Assembly: GCF_000470775.1 (NCBI RefSeq)
Contig: NC_022438.1
Coordinates: forward strand, 2,480,001 to 2,544,000
From: Leifsonia xyli subsp. cynodontis DSM 46306
GTDB taxonomy: Bacteria; Actinomycetota; Actinomycetes; Actinomycetales; Microbacteriaceae
DNA: 64,000 bases
Direction: 5' to 3'
In this document: in pieces, positions 33,363 through 42,926 of the stretch
How positions within the stretch are numbered: the first letter of the stretch is position 1
Layout: every line of letters begins with the position of its first letter
Notes under the pieces: model-generated
The model's input: only the letters and a program-made list of their open reading frames with translations
The model's database searches: none
Told to the model about the DNA's origin: nothing
Translations under genes and position numbers: made by a program

Positions 33363-34290
33363 TCAGCGTCCGTGGACGAGGGCGGCGGCGGTGTCGACCG
33401 CCTGGGCGACATCCCCGTCCTGGGGTACAGGAGGGTGCGGCCGACGACGAGGCCATGCACCCCGGGGAGGGCGAGCGCCGCCTCCCAGGAGGCGAACGTC
33501 TCGCCGGGGGAGGCATCGCTGTCGTCGCCGAGCAGCAGCGTCGGCAGCGTGGTCGCCGCCATGACGCGCTCCATCTCCGGAACGACGGGCAGTTTGAGCC
33601 AGGTGCCAGGTGTACGCGGAGGAAGCGCCCAGGCCGGCGGCGATCGCGACCGAGGCGATCACGACATCCGGGGTGAGGTCGTTGACGACGCGGCCCTCCC
33701 GCCAGGAGCTCAGGAAGGGTTCGAGGAGGATCGGCAGGCCGGAGCGGGCGGCGGCGGTCACCGCGTCGGCGGTCTTCTCCAGTGTGCGGACGGTGGCGGC
33801 GTCCTCCCGGTTCACCCGGACGAGGAGCTTGGCGGCATCGAGGCCGTCGCGCACCATCCCGCCGACATCGTAGCCGGTGAAACGGTCGTCCATTTCGAAG
33901 ACCGAGCCGCTCAGGCCGCCGCGGTTCATGGAGCCGACGGCGACTCTGTCGTCGAGGACGCCGAGGAGGGCGAGGTCTTCGACGATGTCGGGGGTGCCGA
34001 GCACGCCGTCCACACCGGGACGGGACAAGGCGAGGGCGAGCCGCTGCAACAGGTCGAAGCGGTCGGCCATCGCGAGCTGATCGCCGCGGACGCCGCGGGC
34101 GCCGCGGGCGGGGTGGTCGGCCGCGACGATGAAGAGGCGGCCGTCTCCACGCACCAGCGGACGGCGGGTTCGCGCGGCGAGGGCCGCCGCGACGCCGTCC
34201 GGCCGGCTCTGGCGGACCTCGCGGAGGCGGGCGAACGCATCGGCGCCGATGAGCGGCGCCGGGCGGCCGATCGGGTCAGCATGTGGACAT
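33363..34290 (-). pseudogene. Class I aldolase-like protein of the inositol cluster, frameshifted
   Basis: TIM-barrel aldolase-like protein, of a type found next to IolC in actinobacteria. The frame begins around IGADAFARLREVRQSRPDGV and holds RLFIVAADHPARGARGVRGD, NRGGLSGSVFEMDDRFTGYD and DAAKLLVRVNRED. At about 33600 a 7-bp direct duplication (CACCTGG twice) shifts the frame after SSAYTW, and LKLPVVPEMERVMAATTLPT continues in another frame. A further loss of one base at about 33425 precedes QDGDVAQAVDTAAALVHGR. No clear start codon is present; the border with the kinase near 34287 is itself shifted. Confidence 0.72.
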
Positions 34291-35246
34291 GGGCGAGCTC
34301 CTCGAGGATGCCGTCGACCTCGGCCGTGGTGGGCATCGCGGTCGAGCACTCGCGCCGGGTGGCCACGATCGCGCCCGCGACATTGGCGAAACGGAGCACG
34401 CGCTCCAGCGGCCACTCCTGAAGCAGGCCGTAGCAGAGCGCGCCGCCGAAGCCATCGCCGGCGCCGAGGCCGTTGACGACAGCCACCGAATAGGGTGGCA
34501 CTTCGACCGTCTCCTCGCGGGTCTTCGCGAGGACGCCGCGCGGCCCCTGCTTCACGATCGCCAGCTCGACGCCACGGTCGAGAAGGTCGTCCGCCGCGCG
34601 CTGCGGGTCGCTCTCCCCGACGGCGACCTCGCACTCCTCGCGATTGCCGACCGCGACCGTCACCCGCTCGAGCGCGCGGCCGACCTCGACGGTCGCGCTC
34701 GCGGCCGAGGCCCAGAACATCGGGCGGTAGTCGAGGTCCAGGATGGTGAGGGGCCGCCGGCCGCGCGCCGCCCACGCGACATGGTGCGCGGTGCGGCTCG
34801 GGTCGCGGGAGAGGCCGGTCACCGTGGCCCAGAAGATGCGCGCGCGGCCGATGGCGTCGAGGTCGAGCTGCTTGCCGGTGATCGCCAGGTCGGGGGCGAG
34901 GGGGTCGCGGTATGAAGTACAGCGGGAAGTCGTCCGGCGGGAAGATCTCGCAGAACGTGACCGGCGTCTTCAGCGACGGGACGGTGGCGACGAACCGGTC
35001 GTCGACGCCGAGCCGGCGCAGCTCCCGGTGCGCGTAGCGGCCGAACGGGTCGTCGCCGGTTGCGGTGACGACGGCGGAGCGCAGACCGTGCCGGGCCGCG
35101 GCGATCGCGACATTGGTCGCGCTCCCGCCGAGGTACTTGCCGAAGGTCTCGACGTCTTCGAGGCCGACGCCGTCCTGCAGCGGGTAGAGGTCCACGCCGA
35201 TGCGGCCGACGCTGATGAGATCGTACGGCTGGTCCGAGTCCGTCAT
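34287..35246 (-). pseudogene. iolC: 5-dehydro-2-deoxygluconokinase, frameshifted
   Basis: PfkB-family kinase of myo-inositol breakdown. From ATG 35246 (AGGAG nine bases upstream) it reads DLISVGRIGVDLYPLQDGVG, FGKYLGGSATNVAIAAARHG and ATGDDPFGRYAHREL. One extra base at about 34912 breaks the frame after DDFPLYF. The rest is in the next frame: TILDLDYRPMFWASAASAT, then VVNGLGAGDGFGGALCYGLL, the PfkB signature with its catalytic Asp. The gene has lost its clean end; the next gene overlaps it in a third frame. Inositol use is probably lost. Confidence 0.82.
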
Positions 35247-35352
35247 GACGGGCAACTCCTTCGTCGACGCGATGCTACTGCGACCACAGTCTACGCTAAT
35301 GTCCTGTCAAACTTACAAGAGCTGGGCTGTGTTCTGGCCCGCGGCTTCCGCA

Positions 35353-35358
35353 TAGGGT
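35353..35358 (+). promoter_or_regulatory. Leaderless -10 box of the SDR remnant
   Basis: TAGGGT followed by exactly six bases and ATG 35365. Confidence 0.5.
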
Positions 35359-35364
35359 CGAAGC

Positions 35365-35522
35365 ATGACACGCGCCTCCTCCCGGCCCACCGCCCTCGTC
35401 ACCGGCGCCTCCCGCGGCATCGGCCGCGCGATCGCTCAGGAACTGGCCAGGACGCACCGCATCCTCGTCGGCGGACGCGACCGCGCGGCGGTCGCAGCGG
35501 TGGTCGCCGAGCTGCCCTCGGC
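35365..35522 (+). pseudogene. Short-chain dehydrogenase, N-terminal remnant
   Basis: About 52 residues of a Rossmann-fold SDR: TALVTGASRGIGRAIAQELA, then RILVGGRDRAAVAAVVAELP. The sequence then turns abruptly into an antisense fragment of an aldo/keto reductase. Over 150 C-terminal residues, with the Tyr-x-x-x-Lys site, are missing, so it is non-functional. The junction at about 35520 marks a deletion. Confidence 0.78.
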
Positions 35523-35606
35523 GGTCTGCTCGGGCGTGCTCTGGAAGACGCCGAGACCGAGGGCCGGCATGGTGACATGGTTGTTGAGGGTGAGTTCTGC
35601 TGGCAT
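35523..35606 (-). pseudogene. Aldo/keto reductase, N-terminal remnant
   Basis: Minus-strand ATG 35606 opens MPAELTLNNHVTMPALGLGV followed by FQSTPEQTA, the standard N-terminus of 2,5-diketogluconate-reductase-like AKRs. It runs into the SDR remnant end to end. The remaining 250 or so residues are gone. The 3' ends of two convergent genes were evidently deleted in one event. Confidence 0.72.
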
Positions 35607-35707
35607 GTTCCGACGGTATGCCGTGGTGGCCGGGAGGAGGAGGGCCGGACGTTCCGGGTACGGGCAGGGCCTCCCTCCCCCGCCCCGCCGCGGGTACCGT
35701 CGACTCC

Positions 35708-36579
35708 ATGACCCACAGTGACGACGCGCGGGAGTTCCTCACCTCCCGCCGGGCGCGGATCACGCCCGAGCGCGCCGGGCTGCCCGCGTTCGGCGGGCAC
35801 CGGCGGGTGCCGGGGCTGCGGCGCGAGGACGGTCGCGATGCTGGCGGGGATGAGCGTCGACTATTACACACGGCTGGAGCGCGGGAATCTCTCGGGCGCG
35901 TCCGACAGCGTTCTCGAAGCGCTCGCGCAGGCGCTTCAGCTCGACGAAGCCGAAACGGCTCACCTGTTCGATCTCGCACGCGCGGCGACCGCGTCCCCGC
36001 GACTGCGGCGGCGGCGCAGTCCGAGGACAGTCCGGCCGAGCCTGCAACGGGTGATCGACGCGATCGGCGCAGCACCGGCGTGGGTGCGGAACGATCGCGG
36101 GGATGTGCTGGCCACAAACGAGCTGGGCCGCGCGCTCTACCTCGACCTCCTCGCAGAGACAGTGCAGCCGCCGAACAATTCGCGGTTCACGTTCCTGAAC
36201 CCGCGGGCACGGGAGTTCTACGCGGAGTAGGAGCGTGCAGCGGACGACATCGTCGCCATCCTGCGCTCCGCGGCGGGGAGGAACCCCTACGATCGCGACC
36301 TCACCGACCTGAGCACGCGGAGCGAGGAGTTCCGGGTGCGCTGGGCTCGCCACGACGTCAAGCACCACCGCACCGGGCGGAAGCGGGTGCGCTACCACCA
36401 TCGTGGGCGATCTCGACCTCGCGTTCGAGGCGCTGGAGCTGCCGGGAGAGCCGGGGTTGCGGGTCAATGTGTACACGGCCGATCCGGGCACGCCCTCGGA
36501 GGATGCGCTGAAACTGCTGGCGAGCTGGGCGGCGACGCAGCGGGCGCCGGTGGGGGCTCCGGCGGCTGAGACCACCTGA
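35708..36579 (+). pseudogene. XRE regulator with MmyB-like domain, broken three times
   Basis: Helix-turn-helix regulator with a C-terminal MmyB-type ligand domain. From ATG 35708: DDAREFLTSRRARITPERAG. An extra base near 35830 shifts it to the frame with VAMLAGMSVDYYTRLERGNL. TAG follows FYAE at about 36230, where the family has Trp, then ERAADDIVAILRSAAGRNPY continues in frame. A third break near 36395 precedes VGDLDLAFEALELPGEPGLR and the normal end SWAATQRAPVGAPAAETT. Long-dead gene; neighbour of the cupin pseudogene. Confidence 0.82.
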
Positions 36580-36605
36580 CACGTCACCATCGGAAAGGGA
36601 GAACC

Positions 36606-37007
36606 ATGCGACGACAGCGGAAGACGCCGACGGCCAGAGGACCGCAGGAGCTCTTCACCGGCGATGTCCACTTCGACATCATCGCTGCCGGGGAGACGCC
36701 CTCGCGGCTGCGCGTGAACCTCGTGCGGTTCGCGCCGCGCGCACGGACGGCCTGGCACCGGCACGCGAACGGGCAGACCCTGCATGTGACGCAGGGGGTG
36801 GCGCTGATGCAGGCGCGCGGCGGCGAGGTCATCGAAGTGTACCCCGGGGAGACCGTTGTCACTGCGCCGGGCGAGTAGCACTGGCATGGCGCGGCGCCGG
36901 AGCACTTCATGGAGCACCTCGCGATGTGGGAGGCGCTCGGCGAGGGGCAGGACGGACCGGAGACCGAGTGGGCCGAGCAGGTGACCGATGCGGAGTACGC
37001 GGGCTGA
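36606..37007 (+). pseudogene. Cupin-2 domain protein, nonsense mutation
   Basis: Small cupin barrel protein with histidine metal ligands (TAWHRHANGQTLHVTQGVAL). The frame reads to VVTAPGE, then TAG where Trp is expected, then in the same frame HWHGAAPEHFMEHLAMWEAL and DAEYAG, ending TGA 37005-37007. Two TGG-to-TAG changes (here and in the XRE gene) are neighbours. Cupins of this type often accompany XRE regulators; the function is unknown. Confidence 0.8.
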
Positions 37008-37039
37008 GCGAAGGCCCGGGGCTGCGGACAGATCGAAAC

Positions 37040-37170
37040 GCCGCCAAAAGCGAGGAACGGAAAAGGAGGGGAGGAGAGCCGGCACGCCGCTTGCCGGCAG
37101 GAAAAGGAGGAGATCGCAACCTTCTTCTGCCGAGTTCCCCTCCGCTTTCGCCGCCCCGAGGGAGACCCCG
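37040..37170. repeat. Dispersed palindromic repeat, element C
   Basis: Holds GGAAAAGGAGGAGATCGCAA, related to GGAAAAGGAGGAGATAGCAG in element A, then CCCTCCGCTTTCGCCGCC, related to the second arm in A and B. The two arms face each other imperfectly. It lies in the 308-bp gap between the cupin remnant and csp, which otherwise holds only the csp terminator. Confidence 0.58.
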
Positions 37171-37256
37171 CCGCGAGGAACCCCCGTGGTGCGCAGACGA
37201 TGATGCGCCGCCGTTGAAACGCCCAGAGACGGCGCCCGGCCGGAGGCGCTGACAGC

Positions 37257-37296
37257 GCGAGGGCCGATCAGCCGATGAACAGCTGACCGGCCCTCG
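37257..37296 (-). terminator. Terminator of the cold-shock gene
   Basis: GCGAGGGCCGATCAGC pairs with GCTGACCGGCCCTCGC (one mismatch/offset) around loop CGATGAA, placed about 20 bp after the csp stop on its transcript. Confidence 0.7.
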
Positions 37297-37315
37297 CCGA
37301 ATCCAAGCCGTCTTG

Positions 37316-37519
37316 TCAGACGGTGCGGATGTTGGAAGCCTGCATCCCTTTGGGGCCCTGGGTGAGTTCGTACTCGACCTTCTGGTTCTCCTCGAGGGTG
37401 CGGAAGCCCTGGGTCTGGATTTCGCGGAAGTGGGCGAAGACGTCGACCGAGCCGTCGTCGGGGGCGATGAAGCCGTACCCCTTCTCTGCGTTGAACCACT
37501 TCACGGTGCCGATAGCCAT
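37316..37519 (-). CDS. Cold-shock protein, CspA family
   Basis: A 67-residue RNA/ssDNA-binding protein. Both RNP motifs are present: KGYGFIAP (RNP1) and VFAHF (RNP2), within [20 protein letters not shown]. The C-terminal [13 protein letters not shown] is standard. ATG 37519; GAGAAGAGACG just upstream acts as a ribosome site. Monocistronic, ending at the hairpin 37257-37296. Intact. Confidence 0.95.
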   Translation of the reverse strand: MAIGTVKWFNAEKGYGFIAPDDGSVDVFAHFREIQTQGFRTLEENQKVEYELTQGPKGMQASNIRTV

Positions 37520-37714
37520 CGTCTCTTCTCTCATCTCGGGTTTGGGTCCGGGTCGGCGTGTTTCGCCACCTCGGCCGCTGTTAACCAATGTTAACCGTAG
37601 TCCCAGATGCGCCCAGATGCACCACTGAGATCGACCCGGCGGCGAGAACGCCGTCGGAGACGTTTCGTAGACTGACGTGGCGAACCGGTGAAACGGCCCG
37701 GAGGGAGGCACAGG

Positions 37715-38653
37715 ATGGCGCACGATCACGACCACGGCGGCCCCGCACCCGCGTTCGGCGAGGGAGCCCGGCGGCATCGCATCCGTCTCGGCATCGCCCT
37801 GGGCATCACCGCGGTCATTCTGATCGCGGAGATCGCGGGAACGGTCCTCACCGGCTCGCTCGCGCTGCTCGTCGACGCCGGCCACATGCTGACCGATGTC
37901 GGCGGACTCGCGATGGCTCTGGTCGCATCCTTCCTCAGCACGCGCCCGGCGACCAGCCGGCGCACCTGGGGCTACCGGCGCGCAGAGGTGCTGGCGGCGA
38001 CCGCCCAGGCGGCGGTGCTGCTCGCGGTCGGGGCGTTCGTGATCGTCGAGGGCGTCCGGCGGCTGTTCGAGCCGCCAGAGGTCCCCTCGGGCGAGCTGCT
38101 GGTGTTCGGTGTCATCGGACTCGTGGGGAACGCCGCCTCCCTGCTGGTGCTAGCCTCCAGCCGCCGGGAGAACTTCAATCTGCGCGCCGCCTTCCTCGAA
38201 GTGCTCAACGACGCGATCGGGTCGGTCGCGGTGATCGTGGCGGCCGTGCTGATCGCGGTCACGGGGTGGGGCGGCGCCGACTCGCTGGCGGCGCTCCTGA
38301 TCGGGGCGCTCATCCTGCCGCGCGCGTTCAGGCTGCTGCGCGAGACGACGAACGTGCTCCTCGAATCGACCCCGCCGGGGCTCGACCTGGATTCGGTGCG
38401 CGACCACATCCTGAACGTGCCGGACGTGCGGGAGGTCCACGATCTGCACGCCACGCAGATCGCGACAGGGCTGCCGGTGCTCACGGCGCACGTCATCGTG
38501 GAGCCGGAGTCGTTCGAGAACGGGCGGCTCCCGGTTCTGCTCCACAAGCTGCAAGAGTGCGTCGCCACGCACTTCGAGGTGAGCGTCGAGCACTCGACGT
38601 TCCAATTCGAGCCGCCACAGCACAGTCAGCACGAACAGCGCGGGCACGAATAG
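37715..38653 (+). CDS. Cation diffusion facilitator (CzcD-like) metal exporter
   Basis: Exports Zn2+ or related divalent ions. Six transmembrane segments; metal-site pattern [19 protein letters not shown] (H-x-x-x-D) and the matching [15 protein letters not shown] (N-D instead of H-D). His-rich ends (MAHDHDHGG and [10 protein letters not shown]) are typical metal buffers. The C-terminal cytoplasmic domain starts near [21 protein letters not shown] 37715 has GGGAGG. Intact, 312 residues; ion preference cannot be told. Confidence 0.9.
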   Translation: MAHDHDHGGPAPAFGEGARRHRIRLGIALGITAVILIAEIAGTVLTGSLALLVDAGHMLTDVGGLAMALVASFLSTRPATSRRTWGYRRAEVLAATAQAAVLLAVGAFVIVEGVRRLFEPPEVPSGELLVFGVIGLVGNAASLLVLASSRRENFNLRAAFLEVLNDAIGSVAVIVAAVLIAVTGWGGADSLAALLIGALILPRAFRLLRETTNVLLESTPPGLDLDSVRDHILNVPDVREVHDLHATQIATGLPVLTAHVIVEPESFENGRLPVLLHKLQECVATHFEVSVEHSTFQFEPPQHSQHEQRGHE

Positions 38654-38768
38654 CGGCGGTGGGAGCCGCGCTCCGCCCCCGGAATGCGACACGCCGAGGA
38701 CCGATGTTCTGGACAGCACAGCAGCGGCGGCGATAGCGTCGATCATCCGTCCAGGGAAGGACCCCCCG

Positions 38769-39377
38769 ATGTCGACCACTCAACCGTCCGGTTTCTCCTC
38801 GTTCTCCCTCAACAGCGACGACATGGCGAAGAAAGCCGTCAACAGCGTCCGGATCGCGCTGGGCGTCAGCGGCGCCGTCGCGCTGATCGCCGGCATCGTC
38901 ATCGTCTTCTGGCCGCGCTCCGCGGCGGCGGGGCTGACCATCCTGCTGGCCATCTCGCTGCTGGTCTCCGGCATCGCCTATCTCGGCGTCGGCGTCTTCG
39001 CCAAAGGCATCGGCAGCGGCGCGCGGGCCTTGGACATCGTCTTCGGCGCGCTGCTGATCGTCGGCGCGATCCTCGCGTTCGCGAACATCGCGGCCACGGC
39101 CGCGTTCCTGGGGGTTTTCCTCGGCATCCTGGTCGGCATCGCGTGGATCGTGGAGGGCGCCGTCGCCCTGGCCCAGATCGGCGCACCGGGCTCGCGAGCC
39201 TGGGGCGTCTTCTTCGGCATCCTGAGCATCGTCGCCGGGATCGTGCTGCTGTTCAGCCCGCTCTGGGGGATCGTGGTGCTGTTCCTGCTCGCCGGGATCA
39301 GCCTGATCGTGCTCGGGATCGCCCAGATCGTGCGGGCCTTCTCGTTCGGCCGCGGGGTCGCCACGACCGCACCTTAG
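38769..39377 (+). CDS. HdeD/DUF308-family membrane protein
   Basis: A 202-residue protein with six hydrophobic segments in the DUF308/HdeD pattern (IALGVSGAVALIAGIVIVFW; LTILLAISLLVSGIAYLGVG; WGVFFGILSIVAGIVLLFSP). In enterobacteria HdeD is linked to acid stress; in actinobacteria its role is unknown. ATG 38769 with AAGGA upstream. It lies between the cation exporter and ligB. Intact. Confidence 0.8.
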   Translation: MSTTQPSGFSSFSLNSDDMAKKAVNSVRIALGVSGAVALIAGIVIVFWPRSAAAGLTILLAISLLVSGIAYLGVGVFAKGIGSGARALDIVFGALLIVGAILAFANIAATAAFLGVFLGILVGIAWIVEGAVALAQIGAPGSRAWGVFFGILSIVAGIVLLFSPLWGIVVLFLLAGISLIVLGIAQIVRAFSFGRGVATTAP

Positions 39378-39392
39378 GGGTTCACTGGTTCC

Positions 39393-40912
39393 GTGCTGCT
39401 GGACCGGATCGTCACAACGCTCGGAACCGTCTCCGCGACACGCTCGCGGCTGGCGAAGGTCGACGCCCTCGCGAACCTGTTGCGCGACCTCGGCTCCGAG
39501 GAGATCGCCCCCACCGTCGGATTCGTGCTCGGCCGGCCGCGGCAAGGCCGGGTGGGCGTCGGCTGGCGCGGCGCACGGGCGGCGCTCGGCACGCCGGCGG
39601 CCGAGCCGTCGCTGACAGTCCACGATCTGGACGCCCTGCTGGATCGGCTGGCCGCCGTCTCCGGCGCGGGGTCCGGCGGCGAGCGGGCACGGGAGCTGCG
39701 GGAATTCGCGGAACGGGCGACCGAGGGCGAACAGGACTTGCTCGTGCGGGTGCTGCTCGGCGAGATGCGCACGGGCGCGCTGGACGGTGTGCTGCTGGAG
39801 GCGATCTCTCGGGCGGCCGGCCGATCGCGAGTGTCCGCCGGGCGGCGATGCTCTCGGGCGATCCCGGTGAGACCGCCCGCCTCGCGCTGACCGACGAGCC
39901 GGGGAAGCTGGACGCGGTGGGGCTCATCGTGGGCCGGCCCGTCCTCCCCATGCTCGCGGCTTCCGCCCCGACGGCGGCCGAGGCGCTCGCGACGACGGGC
40001 ACGGCCTCGATCGAGCACAAGCTCGACGGTGCGCGCATCCAGGCGCACCGCCGCGGGGACGAGATCAGGGTGTACACGCGCAGCCTCGCGGACATCACGC
40101 ACCGCGTGCCCGAGGTCGTCGAGGCGGTGCGGCGCATGCCCGCGCGCGATCTCATCCTGGACGGCGAAACCCTCTCGCTGGACGAGGACGGAGCCCCGAG
40201 ACCCTTCCAGGAGACGATGTCGCGGTTCGGCAGCGAGACAGCGGGGGAAGCGGCGCTGCACCCCTGGTTCTTCGACATCCTCCACCTCGACGGCCGCGAC
40301 CTGCTCGACGAGCCGCTCTCGACGCGGCTGCGGGAACTGGAGCGGGTGGCCGGCGACCGGCGCATCCCCGGCGCGGTCACAGACGACCCGGCCGTCGCCG
40401 AGCGTGTGTCGAGGGAGGCGCTCGCGGCCGGGCAGGAGGGTGTCGTGGTGAAGGCGATCGGCTCGGTCTACACCGCCGGGCGGCGCGGTTCGGACTGGAT
40501 CAAGGTGAAGCCGGCGCACACCTACGACCTGGTCGTGCTCGCGTGCGAGTGGGGGTCGGTGCGGCGGCAGGGGCTGCTCTCCAACATCCACCTCGGCGCG
40601 CTCGGCCCGGAGGGCGAGTTCGGCGAACAGGGCGGGTTCGTCATGGTCGGCAAGACCTTCAAAGGACTCACGGACGATCTGCTGCGCTGGCAGACGCGGC
40701 GGTTCCCGGAGATCGAGGTGCGGCGGACGCCCGGCACCTTATGGGTGGAGCCGGTGACGGTCGTGGAGATCGCGATCGACGGCGTGCAGCGCTCCAGCCG
40801 CTATCCGGGCGGCCTGGCGCTGCGGTTCGCACGCGTGAAGCGCTACCGGGACGACAAGCCGGCCGCCGAAGCGGATACAATCGGCGCCCTGCGTGCCCTG
40901 CTCCGGACGTAG
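39393..40912 (+). pseudogene. ligB: ATP-dependent DNA ligase (LigB type), frameshifted
   Basis: Eukaryal-type accessory DNA ligase. The N-terminal domain reads from GTG 39393 (TLGTVSATRSRLAKVDALAN) to EAISRAAG. At about 39820, in CGGCCGGCCGATC, one base is lost or gained. The rest is in the next frame: ASVRRAAMLSGDPGETARLA, the catalytic Lys motif SIEHKLDGARIQAHR, then EGVVVKAIGSVYTAGRRG and the OB fold to GALRALLRT. A NAD ligase elsewhere would carry essential joining, so loss is tolerable. One-base repair would restore it, so an assembly error should be considered. Confidence 0.85.
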
Positions 40913-41008
40913 TGCGCCGGCCGGGACGGACAAGACCGAGGGAAGAGACCATCCAGCGGGGGAGGCAACGGCTGGCGCGTTCTGGGCTCCGGCGGGCCTG
41001 AGCGACCG

Positions 41009-41494
41009 CTACGACCGACCGCGATTGCGTCGACGGACCTCCCGCGGTGCGCGCCCGGCCAGGAAGGAGCGGCCAGGGTCGACCACGAACCCCTGCCGGA
41101 GCGCCTCGCGGCCCACCAGCATGCGGAACCCCATCTGGTCGCGATTGCTGAGCGTCGTCTCGGCGACGACCGTGCGACCCGCGAGCTTCAGCTCGAGCAG
41201 CACGACGACGCGCTCCTCGGTGTGACCGGACGAACTGCGCACGAAGCGTCGATCGTGGACGGCGCACTCGACGCCCACCGCGTCCGCCTCCGAGTCCTGC
41301 CAGGGATGCACGGTGAAGCGCACCCGGTCGCCCGGCAGCTCTTCGAGGTCGAAGGCGTGCAGCGCGGAGCTGCGAGCCCCCGTGTCGAGCTTGACCTTGA
41401 TCCACGGGATGCCGAGCCCGGACAGGCCGGCCCACTCGCGCCAGCCGGCGACAGTGACACCGGGCACGGGGCTGGCGGGGGATTCGGCGGGCAT
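41009..41494 (-). CDS. RimK-associated ATP-dependent zinc protease-like protein
   Basis: Member of the RimB/DUF785 family, retropepsin-like fold, found beside RimK and thought to trim or process glutamylated proteins. The active-site-like motif is KVKLDTGARSSALHAF (DTG-A), followed by VRSSSGHTEERVVV and TLSNRDQMGFRMLVGREAL. ATG 41494 is close to CAAGAT six bases upstream. It is divergent from rimK across 233 bp that hold no other gene. Intact, 161 residues. Confidence 0.83.
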   Translation of the reverse strand: MPAESPASPVPGVTVAGWREWAGLSGLGIPWIKVKLDTGARSSALHAFDLEELPGDRVRFTVHPWQDSEADAVGVECAVHDRRFVRSSSGHTEERVVVLLELKLAGRTVVAETTLSNRDQMGFRMLVGREALRQGFVVDPGRSFLAGRAPREVRRRNRGRS

Positions 41495-41727
41495 GCCCCT
41501 ATCTTGACAGGCGATCGGCCTCCGGCAGCTGACCGGACGATGCCGCCCGCCAGCGCGTCGCGGCGCAGGGGCGCGTGCGCGGGGCGGGACTCTTCGCCCC
41601 TCGTCCGCTCCCGCCAGGGTGTCGTCCCGGCGAACAGGAAAGAGCCGATGAACGACGATAGCGGGCCGCGCCGCCGGGATGTTTAGATGGAGGGCCGCCG
41701 CCGACACCCCTCTCCGCAGGAGCCTCG

Positions 41728-42903
41728 ATGAAACTTGCCATCCTCTCGCGCGCCCCCCGGGCGTACTCGACGCAGCGCCTGCGGGCGGCCGCACGCGCTC
41801 GCGGGCACACGGCTAAGGTGCTGAACACGCTGCGTTTCGCGATCGACCTCTCCGAGGACGAGCCCGATCTGCACTACCGCGGCCGGCTGCTGTCCGACTA
41901 CGACGCCGTGCTGCCCCGCATCGGCAACTCGATCACCTACTACGGCACCGCCGTCGTGCGCCAGTTCGAGCAGATGGATGTGTACACGCCCAACACGGCG
42001 AACGGCATCACCAACTCGCGCGACAAACTGCGCGCCAACCAGATCCTCTCCCGCCACAACATCGGCATGCCGCCCACCGCGTTCGTGAACGGCCGCGCCG
42101 ATGTGCGCATGGCTATCGAGCGGGTCGGCGGAGCGCCCGTCGTCATCAAGCTGCTGGAGGGGACCCAGGGCATCGGCGTCATCCTCGCGCCCGAAGCGAA
42201 GATCGCGGAGTCGATCATCGAGACACTGCACTCGACGAAGCAGAACGTCCTCATCCAGAGCTTCATCTCGGAGAGCCGGGGCCGCGACATCCGCGCGCTC
42301 GTCGTGGGCGACCGGGTGGTGGCCGCCATGCGCCGCATCGCGTGCGGCGACGAATTCCGCTCGAACATCCACCGCGGCGGCACCGTCGAGAAAGTCACGC
42401 TGACGCCGGAGTACGAGGAGGCGGCCGTCCGGTCCGCGCAGATCATGGGCCTGCGCGTCGCCGGTGTCGACATGCTCGAGGGCAACGACGGCCCGCTCGT
42501 CATGGAGGGCAATTCCTCCCCGGGCCTGGAGGGCATCGAACGCGCGACCGGGCTGGATGTGGCCGGTGCCATCATCGACTTCATCGACAACCAAGTCGCC
42601 TTCCCGGAGATCGACGTGCGGCAGCGCCTCAGCGTCTCGACCGGCTATGGAGTGGCCGAGCTGCTCGTTCACACGAACGCGGACCTGGTGGGCAAGACCA
42701 TCAAGGAGTCCGGCCTCTGGGACCGGGACATCACCGTGCTGACGCTGCACCGCGGCAGCTCTGTCATCCCGAACCCGCGCAGCGGCGTGATGCTGGAACC
42801 GAGCGACCGTCTGCTCTGCTTCGGGAAGCTGGAGGAGATGCGGTCGATGATCCCGGACCGTCGCAAACGGCGGACGAAGGTGCGCAAACTGCCGGTGGCC
42901 TGA
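41728..42903 (+). CDS. rimK: RimK-family glutamate ligase with C-terminal TrkA-C domain
   Basis: ATP-grasp ligase that adds glutamates to the S6 C-terminus or other acceptors. Residues 1-290 match RimK: GNSITYYGTAVVRQFE, VVIKLLEGTQGIGVIL (ATP lid) and LVMEGNSSPGLEGIERATGL (Mg ligands). The last 90 residues (GVAELLVHTNADLVGKTIKE; VIPNPRSGVMLEPSDRLLCF) form a TrkA-C/RCK-C ligand domain, hinting at nucleotide or ion control. ATG 41728 with AGGAG. Divergent from the protease-like partner. Intact, 391 residues. Confidence 0.88.
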   Translation: MKLAILSRAPRAYSTQRLRAAARARGHTAKVLNTLRFAIDLSEDEPDLHYRGRLLSDYDAVLPRIGNSITYYGTAVVRQFEQMDVYTPNTANGITNSRDKLRANQILSRHNIGMPPTAFVNGRADVRMAIERVGGAPVVIKLLEGTQGIGVILAPEAKIAESIIETLHSTKQNVLIQSFISESRGRDIRALVVGDRVVAAMRRIACGDEFRSNIHRGGTVEKVTLTPEYEEAAVRSAQIMGLRVAGVDMLEGNDGPLVMEGNSSPGLEGIERATGLDVAGAIIDFIDNQVAFPEIDVRQRLSVSTGYGVAELLVHTNADLVGKTIKESGLWDRDITVLTLHRGSSVIPNPRSGVMLEPSDRLLCFGKLEEMRSMIPDRRKRRTKVRKLPVA

Positions 42904-42926
42904 GCCGGGGCCGACGTGCCCTGCCG

